From positions 1 through 64,000 of the forward strand of contig ONQJ01000014.1 of assembly GCA_900319935.1 (NCBI GenBank): 64,000 nucleotides of DNA. The letters are read 5' to 3'. A program made the position numbers and the translations under genes. Under the pieces are notes generated by a model. It was given only the letters and a program-made list of their open reading frames with translations, made no database searches and was not told the origin of the DNA. The DNA comes from an uncultured Eubacteriales bacterium (lineage in GTDB: Bacteria > Bacillota > Clostridia > Oscillospirales > Oscillospiraceae). Positions 9,214 through 17,229 of the stretch are shown one piece after another (within the stretch, counting starts at the first letter, position 1; each line of letters starts with the position of its first letter).

Positions 9214-10214
9214 GCCCGGGCCGCCTTTCTGACCGCGCGGAGCCTGTCCGCGAGCGCGGCGAACTGCGCGCAGTCGAGGGCCTGAGCGGCGTCGGACAGC
9301 GCACGGGGAGGATCGCCGTGCACCTCGATCATCACCCCGTCCGCCCCGCAGGCCGCGGCGGCGAGCGCCATCGGCCCCACGAGCGAGCTGCGCCCGGTGG
9401 CGTGGCTGGGATCGACGATCACGGGCAGCTGCGTGAGCTCGTGCAGCTCGGGCACGGCGGAGAGATCGAGCGTGTTGCGCGTGTAGTCGCTGAAGGTGCG
9501 GATGCCCCGTTCGCAGAGGATCACGCGCTCGTTGCCGCCGGCCATGATATGCTCGGCGCTCATCAGCAGCTCGCGCAGCGTGGCGGAGAAGGCGCGCTTC
9601 AAAAGGATCGGCTTGTCGATCCTGCCGAGCTCGCGCAGCAGCTCGAAGTTCTGCATGCTGCGCGCGCCGACCTGCAGCAGATCCACGTCCTCGAAGAGGG
9701 GAAGCTGCCCGACGCTCATGATCTCGGAGACGACGGGCAGACCGGTCTCGGCGCGGGCGAGCCCGAGAAGGCGCAGGCCCTCCTCGCCCAGGCCGGAAAA
9801 GTCGTAGGGAGAGGTGCGGGGCTTGAAGGCGCCGCCGCGCAGCATGTCCGCGCCCGCGGCCTTGACGGCGCGCGCCACGGCGAGGATCTGCTCCTCGCTC
9901 TCGACCGCGCAGGGCCCCGCGATCAGCGCGAAATGCCCGCCGCCGAAGCGGACCGGGCCGACCTGCACGACCGCGCTTTCGGGATGCTCGCGGCGGCTGC
10001 AGAGAAGGAAGGGCTCGCTCACGCGGCGGACGGACTCCACCCCCGGGAGCGAGGCGAGCGCCGCCTCGTCCAGCTCGGAGCTGTCGCCGACGAGGCCGAG
10101 CACGGTCTGCCGCGTGCCCTCGGAGACGTCGACGCGCAGACCGCGGCCCTCGAGGGCGGCGATCAGTTCCTGTTTTCTTTCCGCGGAGATGTCGGGCCTG
10201 AGCACAACGATCAT
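9210..10214 (-). CDS. aroF: 3-deoxy-7-phosphoheptulonate (DAHP) synthase
   Basis: 334 residues; first committed step of aromatic amino acid synthesis, condensing PEP and erythrose-4-phosphate. An N-terminal ferredoxin-like regulatory domain (about 1-70) precedes the TIM barrel typical of type I-beta enzymes, with [33 protein letters not shown] and [10 protein letters not shown]. Intact. It heads the aro operon and overlaps aroB by four bases (ATGA). An intrinsic-terminator-like hairpin sits between its promoter and ribosome site, so expression may be controlled by premature termination. Confidence 0.93.
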   Translation of the reverse strand: MIVVLRPDISAERKQELIAALEGRGLRVDVSEGTRQTVLGLVGDSSELDEAALASLPGVESVRRVSEPFLLCSRREHPESAVVQVGPVRFGGGHFALIAGPCAVESEEQILAVARAVKAAGADMLRGGAFKPRTSPYDFSGLGEEGLRLLGLARAETGLPVVSEIMSVGQLPLFEDVDLLQVGARSMQNFELLRELGRIDKPILLKRAFSATLRELLMSAEHIMAGGNERVILCERGIRTFSDYTRNTLDLSAVPELHELTQLPVIVDPSHATGRSSLVGPMALAAAACGADGVMIEVHGDPPRALSDAAQALDCAQFAALADRLRAVRKAARA

Positions 10215-10231
10215 GGCGTTTCTCCCACCTT

Positions 10232-10260
10232 AAAAAACTGCACAGGAAAGGCCCGTGCAG
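10232..10260 (-). terminator. Leader terminator (candidate attenuator) upstream of aroF
   Basis: On the minus strand a 9-bp stem CTGCACGGG / CCTGTGCAG (one G-T pair), loop CCTTT, followed at once by six T (10232-10237) and then the aroF ribosome site AAGGTGGGAG. It starts only about 13 bases after the predicted transcription start. Confidence 0.65.
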
Positions 10261-10279
10261 CAGGTTTTTTCTTAAAACA

Positions 10280-10308
10280 ACTATAAGCGGAATTGCCGGT
10301 GCTGTCAA
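10280..10308 (-). promoter_or_regulatory. Sigma-A promoter of the aro operon
   Basis: TTGACA (10303-10308), 17-base spacer, TATAGT (10280-10285) on the minus strand; predicted start near 10273. Confidence 0.8.
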
Positions 10309-10316
10309 GGTGAAAC

Positions 10317-10350
10317 AAAACGCCCCGCGCTCTTTTGAGGGCACGGGACG
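10317..10350 (-). terminator. Terminator after htrA
   Basis: Minus-strand hairpin with 10-bp arms at 10341-10350 and 10321-10330 (two wobble pairs), loop CCTCAAAAGA, followed by TTTT. It lies immediately upstream of the aro promoter. Confidence 0.65.
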
Positions 10351-10421
10351 CTTCGTTTGCTTTGGTCGGTTTTGGGAGAAAAGAGAGGATAAAGGAGTGG
10401 AAAAGCAGCAAGTTGATGTGA

Positions 10422-11774
10422 TCAGTTCTTCGCTTCGTCGAAGGTGATCGTGAGCGTGACCTCCTCGCCGCCGCGGTAGACCGTCATCGAGGTCGTGTCG
10501 CCGGCGGAGAAGCCGTGCAGGGCGGAGGTCAGGTCGGTGTAGCCGGTGATGTCCTGATCGCCGAGCCTGGTGATGATATCCTTGGCCAGAAGGCCGGCCT
10601 TTTCGGCGCAGCTGCCGTCCTCGACGGAGTAGACGTAGGCGCCGAGGGGCATGTTGTAGTACTGGCTGTAAAGGGAGTTGTAGCGCTGGTCGATCTGCAC
10701 GCCCATGTAGGCCTTGCCGGTGACGTAGCCCTTGGTGATGAGATCGCTGGCGATCTTCACCGCGTCGTTGATCGGAATCGCGAAGCCCAGACCCTCGACG
10801 CCGGTGCTGGCGTACTTGGCCGTGACGATGCCGACGACCTCGCCCGCGGCGTTGTAGACCGGGCCGCCGGAGTTGCCGGAGTTGACGGCCGCGTCGATCT
10901 GGAACATGTTGATCGCCACGCCGCTCTCGTCCGAGGTGATGGCGCGGTCGAGCGCGCTGACGTGGCCGGTGGACATCGAGAAGTCCAGCTCGCCGAGCGG
11001 GTTGCCGACGGCGTAGACCAGATCGCCCACGGAGAGGGAATCGCTGTTGCCGAAGCTGACGGGCTTGAGGCCGTTCGCGTCGATCTTGAGAACGGCGACG
11101 TCGTTGTATTTCTCATAGCCGACGATCGAGGCGGTATAGCGCGTGCCGTCGTAGAGGATCACGTTGACGTCCTTGTCGTTCTGCGCGGCCAGCTCGATCA
11201 CGTGGTAGTTGGTGAGGATATAACCGTCCTCCGAGACGATGAAGCCCGTGCCGGACACGGCGGAGGAGCTGTTCATGCCGAAGAAGTTGGTGTAGGTCAC
11301 CTCGGTGGTGACGCCGACGACCTGAGAGCAGGCCTGGGCATAGATCGCGGAGGCCGTCAGAGCGGCGGAATCGTTCTTTACCGCCGTCGCGGTCTGCGCG
11401 CTGTCGGCGCTGCCGGCCGCGGCTGCCTCGGTGATCCGCTCGAGCGCCTGCTCGGTCCGGGCGTCCTCGAGCGCGGCGATCCTGCCGTCGAGGCTGCGCC
11501 CCATGAAGGAGGCGCCGACGAGACCGCCCAGCAGCGCGCAGACGAGACAGAGCGCGATGATACCCAGGATCCGGCCGCCCTTGCCGCTTTTTTCATGCTT
11601 CTCGGCCTTTTTCGGCTCGGGAGGCGTGTAATAACGCGGCGGGACGGGGCCTTCGCCCGCGGGGGTATAATGAGCGTCGGAGTAGATGCTCTCTTTGGCA
11701 AACTCGCCGACGTAGCCGTATTCGCTTTCGCTCTTCTGTTCGGAAGAGTTGTTTTCGATCTCCGAATCGAGCAT
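10422..11774 (-). CDS. HtrA/DegP-like membrane-anchored serine protease
   Basis: 450 residues. A charged cytoplasmic N-terminus of about 65 residues precedes one membrane segment (about 68-90), then an extracytoplasmic trypsin-like protease with the catalytic triad His in LTNYHVIE, Asp in YNDVAVLK and Ser in NSGNSGGPVYN, and one C-terminal PDZ domain (about 355-445). HtrA proteases degrade misfolded exported proteins. Upstream ribosome site GAGGC. It stands alone between the aro promoter and gltX, with terminators on both sides. Confidence 0.92.
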   Translation of the reverse strand: MLDSEIENNSSEQKSESEYGYVGEFAKESIYSDAHYTPAGEGPVPPRYYTPPEPKKAEKHEKSGKGGRILGIIALCLVCALLGGLVGASFMGRSLDGRIAALEDARTEQALERITEAAAAGSADSAQTATAVKNDSAALTASAIYAQACSQVVGVTTEVTYTNFFGMNSSSAVSGTGFIVSEDGYILTNYHVIELAAQNDKDVNVILYDGTRYTASIVGYEKYNDVAVLKIDANGLKPVSFGNSDSLSVGDLVYAVGNPLGELDFSMSTGHVSALDRAITSDESGVAINMFQIDAAVNSGNSGGPVYNAAGEVVGIVTAKYASTGVEGLGFAIPINDAVKIASDLITKGYVTGKAYMGVQIDQRYNSLYSQYYNMPLGAYVYSVEDGSCAEKAGLLAKDIITRLGDQDITGYTDLTSALHGFSAGDTTSMTVYRGGEEVTLTITFDEAKN

Positions 11775-11900
11775 AAGAACAGCCTCTTTTTCGATGGGAT
11801 GGGGAGATTGCTCTCCTCATTTTGACGAGCCTATCATAAACGGGAAATATGACCGTGTCGTGAATAAAACGGCAAGTTTTTTTGAACAAGATATGAAAAT

Positions 11901-11932
11901 CCCGCGGCGGAACGGATCGTTCCCGCCGCGGG
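11901..11932 (-). terminator. Terminator after gltX
   Basis: 10-bp GC arms CCCGCGGCGG (11901-11910) and CCGCCGCGGG (11923-11932), with further pairing inside; ATTTTC follows on the minus strand and GGTTTTTCG on the plus strand. Confidence 0.7.
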
Positions 11933-11961
11933 ATCGGTTTTTCGTTTTCGGCTTTGCCTTT

Positions 11962-13440
11962 TCAGCCCCTGAGCTTGTCCGCGCCGATGCGCAGGCGGCG
12001 CAGCGTTTCCTCTTTCCCGAGGATGCGGCAGATCTCCACCGCGCCTCCCGGCGTGACGGCCTTGCCGGCCGCGGCGATGCGCACGGGCCACATCACGCGG
12101 GCGTTCTTGGCCCCCATGCTCTCGGCCAGCGAGACCATCGTGTTGAGGATCGTCTCGTCGTTCCAGTCCTCCAGCGCCTCAAAGAGCGGGATCACGGCCT
12201 CGAGCGCCTCGAGCGAGCTTTGCTCGTCGGATTTGGACTTCTTGTGGACGAAAAGCTCGGTGGAATACGCGGGCAGTTCGTCGAAGAAGTCGAGCTTTTC
12301 GGGGATCTCGCCGAGCACCTCGGTGCGCTGCTGCAGCAGCGCGGCAATGGCGGCGGCGTCGTAGCGCTCGTCCTTGACCGCCATGCGGATCCAGGGCTCG
12401 GCCGCGGCGGCGAAGGCCTCCGGGCTCATGGCGCGGATATAGGCGCTGTTGAAGTAGCGCAGCTTTTCGATGTCGAAGATCGCCGGGGACTTGGAGATGC
12501 CGGAAAGGTCGAAGCAGGCCTTGAGCTCGTCCATCGTGAAGAACTCCTGCTCGCCCTTGGGGCTCCAGCCCAGGAGCGCGACGTAGTTGATGACCGCGTC
12601 GGTCAGAAAGCCCTGCGCGATCAGGTCCTCGTAGCTGGGGTCGCCGTGACGCTTGGACATCTTGTTGTGCGCATCGCGCATGACGGGGGAGCAGTGCACG
12701 TACTTCGGGATCTCCCAGCCGAAGCCCTCGTAGAGGAGATTGTACTTCGGCGCGCTGGAGAGATACTCGCTGCCGCGCACGACGTGGGTGATGCCCATCA
12801 TGTGGTCGTCGATCACGTTGGCGAAGTTGTAGGTGGGCAGGCCGTCGCGCTTGATGAGCACCTGGTCGTCGAGCGAGGCGTTCTCCACCGTGATGTCGCC
12901 GAAGATCTCGTCGTGGAAGGTGGTCGTGCCCTCATGCGGGATGCGCTGGCGGATGACGAAGGGCTTTCCGAGCGCCGCGAGGCGATCCGCTTCCTCACGG
13001 CTGAGACTGCGGCAGGGATCGTCGCCGCGCTCGAAGTCGCCGGAATCCTCCTCGCTCTCGGCCTTCTCGCAGAAGCAGCGGTAGGCGTGGCCGCGCTCGA
13101 TCAGGAGCTCGGCGTAGCGGCCGTAGAAGGGGCGGCGCTCGGTCTGTACGTAGGGGCCGACGGGGCCGCCGAGGTCAGGACCCTCGTCGTGCTCGAGATG
13201 GCACTCGCGCAGCGTCTTGTAGATCACGTCCACCGCGCCCTCGACCAGGCGGCCCTGGTCGGTGTCCTCGATGCGCAGCAGGAATTTTCCGCCCGCGTGA
13301 CGGGCGATGAGATAGGTATAGAGCGCCGTGCGCAGATTGCCCACGTGCATGTAGCCCGTGGGAGAGGGGGCGAAGCGCGTGCGCACCTCGCCGCGCGGGA
13401 TGCGCGTTTCCATTTCGTCAAACCATACCTGATCGATCAT
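11962..13440 (-). CDS. gltX: Glutamyl-tRNA synthetase
   Basis: 492 residues, class I aminoacyl-tRNA synthetase charging tRNA-Glu (and often tRNA-Gln in Clostridia). Signature FAPSPTGYMHVGNLRTAL (HIGH-type motif) near residue 25 and KMSKRHG near 260; cysteines in CFCEK and the following DPC could hold zinc. Full length with a helical anticodon-binding C-terminus. ATG 13440 is preceded by GGAGGAT. The promoter (see separate entry) is divergent from trpS and shares its -35 box. Confidence 0.95.
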   Translation of the reverse strand: MIDQVWFDEMETRIPRGEVRTRFAPSPTGYMHVGNLRTALYTYLIARHAGGKFLLRIEDTDQGRLVEGAVDVIYKTLRECHLEHDEGPDLGGPVGPYVQTERRPFYGRYAELLIERGHAYRCFCEKAESEEDSGDFERGDDPCRSLSREEADRLAALGKPFVIRQRIPHEGTTTFHDEIFGDITVENASLDDQVLIKRDGLPTYNFANVIDDHMMGITHVVRGSEYLSSAPKYNLLYEGFGWEIPKYVHCSPVMRDAHNKMSKRHGDPSYEDLIAQGFLTDAVINYVALLGWSPKGEQEFFTMDELKACFDLSGISKSPAIFDIEKLRYFNSAYIRAMSPEAFAAAAEPWIRMAVKDERYDAAAIAALLQQRTEVLGEIPEKLDFFDELPAYSTELFVHKKSKSDEQSSLEALEAVIPLFEALEDWNDETILNTMVSLAESMGAKNARVMWPVRIAAAGKAVTPGGAVEICRILGKEETLRRLRIGADKLRG

Positions 13441-13501
13441 GTTATCCTCCGAAGCGGCGCGGGTCGTGCCCCGCGCGCGTTTTTTTCCATACAGCCCCCT
13501 A

Positions 13502-13530
13502 ATCTTATTTTAGAAACTGCGGCTTGTCAA
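13502..13530 (-). promoter_or_regulatory. gltX promoter
   Basis: Minus strand TTGACA (13525-13530), 17-base spacer, TAAGAT (13502-13507). The -35 hexamer overlaps that of trpS by five bases. Confidence 0.78.
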
Positions 13531-13552
13531 GCGGGTCTTCTTTTGTTATAAT
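13524..13552 (+). promoter_or_regulatory. trpS promoter
   Basis: TTGTCA (13524-13529), 17-base spacer, TATAAT (13547-13552). Overlaps the gltX -35 on the other strand. Confidence 0.8.
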
Positions 13553-13613
13553 ACCTTTTTGTAAAGAAAGCGGAGCGCGGAGCGTTCCCATCGTGTATAA
13601 ACGAGGTGTCGTT

Positions 13614-14639
13614 ATGGATACAATTCCCGTGGAAAAGAAAAAGGTCATGCTCTCGGGCATCAAGCCCACTGGCGATCTGACGCTGGGCTCCTATCTCGGC
13701 GCGATCAAAAACTGGGCCGAGCGGGCGGATCAGTTCGACTGCTATTACTTCATGGCGGACCTGCACGCGCTCACCACGCGCAACGACCCCGCCACGCTGC
13801 GCCGCCGCACGCTCGAACAGCTGGCCCAGTACGTGGCCTGCGGTCTCGACCCGCAGAAGAACACCCTCTTCCTGCAGTCCGACGTGCACGAGCACGCCGA
13901 GCTCGGCTGGATCCTCAACTGCTACACGATGTTCGGCGAGCTTTCGCGCATGACCCAGTTCAAGGACAAGAGCGCGAAAAACGCCGAGAACATCAACGGA
14001 GGCCTCTTCACCTATCCCGCGCTGATGGCGGCGGATATCCTGCTCTACCAGGCCGACTACGTGCCCGTGGGCGAGGATCAGAAGCAGCACTGCGAGCTCA
14101 CGCGCGATATCGCGATCCGTTTCAACAACCTTTACGGCGAGACCTTCAAGGTGCCCGAGCCCTATGTGCCCAAGGTGGGCGCGCGCGTCATGGACCTGCT
14201 CAATCCCACGAGCAAGATGTCCAAGTCCGACGAGATCGGCAACGGCCGCGTGTGCATCATGGACGCGCCCGAGGACATCGCCCGCAAGTTCAAGCGCGCC
14301 GTGACCGACTCGGACGTCGAGAGATGCGTGCGCTACGACCCGCTGAACAAGCCCGGAGTCGCCAACCTGATGAACATCTACGCCGCCGTCACGGGCATGA
14401 GCTTTGACGAGATCGAGCGCGAGTTCGACGGCAGGGGCTACGGCGTGTTCAAGCCCGCCGTCGGCGACGCCGTCATCGAGATGCTGCGTCCCATCCGCGA
14501 GGAGGCGAGCCGCATCATCGCCGACAAGGCCTATCTGCGCGAGATCTACACCGACGGCGCCCACCGCGCCCAGCGCATCGCCTCGCGCACGCTGCGCAAG
14601 GTCTACAAGAAGGTCGGACTGGTCGAAAAACCCTTCTGA
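13614..14639 (+). CDS. trpS: Tryptophanyl-tRNA synthetase
   Basis: 341 residues, charging tRNA-Trp. The HIGH-equivalent lies in SGIKPTGDLTLGSYLGA near residue 12 and the KMSKS motif in PTSKMSKSDE near 200; GEDQKQH and NLYGETF are typical of the bacterial enzyme. ATG 13614 is chosen because the residues before it have no homology and lie upstream of or within the promoter. Monocistronic: a strong terminator follows at once. Confidence 0.95.
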   Translation: MDTIPVEKKKVMLSGIKPTGDLTLGSYLGAIKNWAERADQFDCYYFMADLHALTTRNDPATLRRRTLEQLAQYVACGLDPQKNTLFLQSDVHEHAELGWILNCYTMFGELSRMTQFKDKSAKNAENINGGLFTYPALMAADILLYQADYVPVGEDQKQHCELTRDIAIRFNNLYGETFKVPEPYVPKVGARVMDLLNPTSKMSKSDEIGNGRVCIMDAPEDIARKFKRAVTDSDVERCVRYDPLNKPGVANLMNIYAAVTGMSFDEIEREFDGRGYGVFKPAVGDAVIEMLRPIREEASRIIADKAYLREIYTDGAHRAQRIASRTLRKVYKKVGLVEKPF

Positions 14640-14654
14640 AAACAGAGATACATA

Positions 14655-14691
14655 CAGACCGGCGGGGCTTGTCCCGCCGGTCTGTTTTTTT
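14655..14691 (+). terminator. Terminator after trpS
   Basis: 12-bp stem CAGACCGGCGGG / CCCGCCGGTCTG followed by TTTTTTT. Confidence 0.9.
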
Positions 14692-14711
14692 CGATCAAGG
14701 AGCGTCGATCC

Positions 14712-15788
14712 ATGTTTCTGTCCTCTCCGCTGCCGCTGCGCGCGCTCTGCGCGCTGCTTGCCGCCGCGCTCGGCGCCTTTTTCCTGACGCCGTCGGCCGA
14801 GAGCCTGGCGAGGCGCCTCGGCGCGATGGACCGCCCCGGGGAAAAGCGCAAGATCCACACGCAGCCGACGCCGCGGCTCGGCGGGGCGGCGATCGCGGCG
14901 GGCTTTTTCGCCGCGGCGCTCGCCTTCACCGCGCCGTATTCCGTCCTCTCGGGCGTGCTACGCGCCTCGCTGCTCATCGTGCTCATGGGCGCGGCGGACG
15001 ACTGCTTTTCGCTGCGCTCGCCGCTCAAGCTCGCCTTTCAGCTGCTCGCCGCGCTGATCGCCTGGCGCGCGGGGGCGCGCATCGGCGTGCTGACGCTGCC
15101 CTTTTCCGCACGGGGGCATGTCGTCCTCGGCGCGTGGGGCCTGCCGCTGACGCTGCTGTGGATGCTCGCCTGCACCAACGCCGTCAACCTCATCGACGGG
15201 CTCGACGGCCTCGCCGCGGGCGTGACGGCCATCGCCTCGCTCAGCCTGCTCTTCGTCGCCGCCGCCGTGGGCGAAGGGGAGATCGCCGTGCTGCTCGCCG
15301 CGCTCGCGGGGGGCTGTCTCGGCTTTCTGCCGTACAACCGCTTCCCCGCGCGCATCTTCATGGGCGACACGGGCTCGCAGCTGCTGGGCTTCGCGCTCGG
15401 AGCGGCCTCGACGGTCGGTATGTTCAAATCGCACGCGGCGCTGAGCTTTTTCGTGCCGCTGCTCGCGCTGGGCCTGCCGCTGTTCGACACGGCCTTCGCC
15501 TTCTGCCGCCGCGCGCTGCACGGGAAAAACCCGCTGCGGGCCGATCGGGGGCATATCCACCACCGGCTGCTCGACCGCGGGCTCGATCAGCAGAGAGCGG
15601 CCGCGCTGCTCGACGGGGTGTCGGCCCTGCTGGGGCTCACGGCGGTCCTTCTCGCCGCGCGGGGCGAGGCGGCGCGGATCCTTGCCGCGCTGACGACGGC
15701 GGCCGGCCTGGGAGCGGCGCTCGCGCTGATCCGCGCCAGGGCGCTCGAGACGCGCAGACACAGATCACAGCAGGAGCATGGCGCCTAA
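14712..15788 (+). CDS. MraY/WecA/TagO-family undecaprenyl-phosphate sugar-1-phosphate transferase
   Basis: 358 residues with about ten membrane segments. It carries the family motifs: RKIHTQPTPRLGG, the Asp pair in GAADDCFSLRSPLKL, NLIDGLDGLA, FMGDTGSQ and the His-rich GHIHHRLLDRG near residue 280 that marks WecA/TagO rather than MraY. Such enzymes start wall teichoic acid or capsule/exopolysaccharide synthesis by loading GlcNAc-1-P or a related sugar on undecaprenyl phosphate. The end overlaps the convergent small gene at 15765. No other polysaccharide genes are adjacent. Confidence 0.88.
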   Translation: MFLSSPLPLRALCALLAAALGAFFLTPSAESLARRLGAMDRPGEKRKIHTQPTPRLGGAAIAAGFFAAALAFTAPYSVLSGVLRASLLIVLMGAADDCFSLRSPLKLAFQLLAALIAWRAGARIGVLTLPFSARGHVVLGAWGLPLTLLWMLACTNAVNLIDGLDGLAAGVTAIASLSLLFVAAAVGEGEIAVLLAALAGGCLGFLPYNRFPARIFMGDTGSQLLGFALGAASTVGMFKSHAALSFFVPLLALGLPLFDTAFAFCRRALHGKNPLRADRGHIHHRLLDRGLDQQRAAALLDGVSALLGLTAVLLAARGEAARILAALTTAAGLGAALALIRARALETRRHRSQQEHGA

Positions 15789-16031
15789 GATGAAAAGCAT
15801 CTCCGTGTCGCCGCTCTCGCGGTAGAGAAGATACAGGATCAGCAAAAGGATCAGATCCTCGGTCTCGAGCTCGCCCGTGATGCGGCCGAGCAGCGACTCG
15901 ACCGTCTGGCGGATCGGATCGGCAAAGCCGTCCGGCTGCGGCGGAGGCGGGGGCCGACGCGGCGGAGCGTGACTCTCGTGCGGCTCCTCGACGCGGCGCG
16001 GCGGACCGCCGCCGTGATAGACCTTATACAT
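15765..16031 (-). CDS. Small Pro-rich protein with hydrophobic C-terminus, unknown
   Basis: About 88 residues. ATG 16031 is preferred over ATG 16037 because GGAGG lies at the right distance from the former. The N-terminal half is rich in Pro, His and Arg (RRPPPPPQP); the middle forms a likely helix (DPIRQTVESLLGRI) and the end is strongly hydrophobic (LILLLILYLLYRESGD then MLFILGAMLLL), possibly a membrane hairpin. I do not recognise the family. Last of three closely spaced minus-strand small genes; its end overlaps the WecA/TagO-like gene head-on. Confidence 0.6.
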   Translation of the reverse strand: MYKVYHGGGPPRRVEEPHESHAPPRRPPPPPQPDGFADPIRQTVESLLGRITGELETEDLILLLILYLLYRESGDTEMLFILGAMLLL

Positions 16032-16359
16032 CCCCATCCTCCGGGCCGAGCAGCCCAGCCTGCGCCAGACGCAGCACGCGCGCGAGCTTCATCGCGCGCG
16101 TGAGCTTTTCCCGGCGCTTTTCGCCCAGACACGGCGCGAGCGCCTCGAGCGCCTCGAGCCGGGGGCTCTTTTGCCCGAGCCCGCCGCGCAGCAGCGCGCC
16201 GAGCTTGCCGAGCATGGCCGGATCGGGCCCGGCGGGCTCTGCCGCAGCGGCCGTACTCTCTGAGGCGCCGCCCATGATCGACTGTGCCATTTCCCGGATC
16301 CGCGCAAGCTGCTCCGGGTCGGAGAGCACGCTGCTGATCCTGTCCTCGAGCTCGCCCAC
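16024..16359 (-). CDS. Small helical protein, unknown
   Basis: About 111 residues from GTG 16359 (an earlier GTG at 16368 would sit too close to the GGAGGGGG ribosome site). Sequence is helical: ELEDRISSVLSDPEQLARI, MAQSIMGG, then an Ala/Pro linker, then a basic helix-rich half (RREKLTRAMKLARVLRL). It overlaps the next gene of the trio. Similar small proteins occur in related Clostridia from memory, but I know no assigned function. Confidence 0.55.
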   Translation of the reverse strand: MGELEDRISSVLSDPEQLARIREMAQSIMGGASESTAAAAEPAGPDPAMLGKLGALLRGGLGQKSPRLEALEALAPCLGEKRREKLTRAMKLARVLRLAQAGLLGPEDGDV

Positions 16360-16377
16360 GGCGCACACCCCCTCCGT

Positions 16378-16617
16378 TCAGTTCTCCATGATCTTCCTCA
16401 CGTCGTCCGAGAGCTTTTTGCCCTCCGGCGTGGCCAGCAGCGCGCCGAGCATCCTGCGGAGCGCCGCGGCGTCGCCGTCGGCGAAGGCCTTTTCGAGCGC
16501 CGCGCCGTCGACGGCGCTCCCGAGCGCTCTGCCCTCCGCCGAGGAGCCGAGCTTTCTGAGCGCCTCGCCCTTTTCTCCGCGCCCGAGCTCCTTCGCGAGC
16601 CGTTCCAGATCGTTCAT
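16378..16617 (-). CDS. Small helical protein, unknown
   Basis: 79 residues from ATG 16617 (MNDLERLAKELG). Repeated pattern of short helices with LGSSAEGRALG and LLATPEGKKLSDDVRKIME. First of three co-directional small genes; function not recognised. Confidence 0.55.
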   Translation of the reverse strand: MNDLERLAKELGRGEKGEALRKLGSSAEGRALGSAVDGAALEKAFADGDAAALRRMLGALLATPEGKKLSDDVRKIMEN

Positions 16618-16629
16618 GGGATCACATCC

Positions 16630-16658
16630 TTGCATTTCAGGTCAGTTTATTCTATTCT
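16630..16658 (+). promoter_or_regulatory. Possible promoter of the phosphoesterase gene
   Basis: TTGCAT (16630-16635), 17-base spacer, TATTCT (16653-16658), 37 bases before the start codon. Confidence 0.5.
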
Positions 16659-16695
16659 TATCCTGTCAAAACGATACATAAAAAGGAGAAGGCCG

Positions 16696-17166
16696 ATGAA
16701 GATCGCCGTCTTTTCGGATACCCACGGCTCCGCGGCGCGCATGCTGCGCGCGGTGGGAGAGCTGCGCCCCGACGCACTCGTCCACCTGGGTGATTTCGCG
16801 CGCGATGCCGACTGCCTGGCGCGGGAATTCCCGGAGATCCCGCTCTACCGTGTGCGCGGGAACTGCGACGCCGCGACCGAGGCGCCGGAGGAACTCGTCG
16901 TCGAATTCGGAAGCGTGCGCGCCCTCCTCTGCCACGGCCACCGCTATGCCGTGGACTGGGGACGCTTCGATTCAATGGTCTATTCCGCGCAGGAAAAGGG
17001 CTGCTCGCTGGTCCTCTTCGGCCACACGCACCGCGCCGAAAACACGGAGATCGGCGGGGTGAAGCTCGTCAATCCCGGCACGGCGGGGCTCGGCTCCGCC
17101 CGCTCCTTCGCGCTGGTCACGGTTTTCGAAAACGGCGGCGTCGCCGCGGAGATACGACCCTTGTAA
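16696..17166 (+). CDS. YfcE/MJ0936-type metallophosphoesterase
   Basis: 156 residues. Calcineurin-like metal ligands are visible in order: FSDTHG, HLGDFARD, RGNCD, LLCHGHRY and FGHTHRAE. This small family hydrolyses phosphodiesters in vitro; natural substrate unknown. ATG 16696 has an AAGGAG ribosome site. A promoter for the next gene overlaps its stop codon. Confidence 0.9.
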   Translation: MKIAVFSDTHGSAARMLRAVGELRPDALVHLGDFARDADCLAREFPEIPLYRVRGNCDAATEAPEELVVEFGSVRALLCHGHRYAVDWGRFDSMVYSAQEKGCSLVLFGHTHRAENTEIGGVKLVNPGTAGLGSARSFALVTVFENGGVAAEIRPL

Positions 17167-17189
17167 AGACGGAAGAAGCATGATAAACT
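17161..17189 (+). promoter_or_regulatory. Possible promoter of the TTD14-like gene
   Basis: TTGTAA (17161-17166, including the preceding stop), 17-base spacer, TAAACT (17184-17189). Confidence 0.45.
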
Positions 17190-17229
17190 GTTTCCGTTAA
17201 GCCATAAAAAAGAGAAAGAAGGCTGCGCC

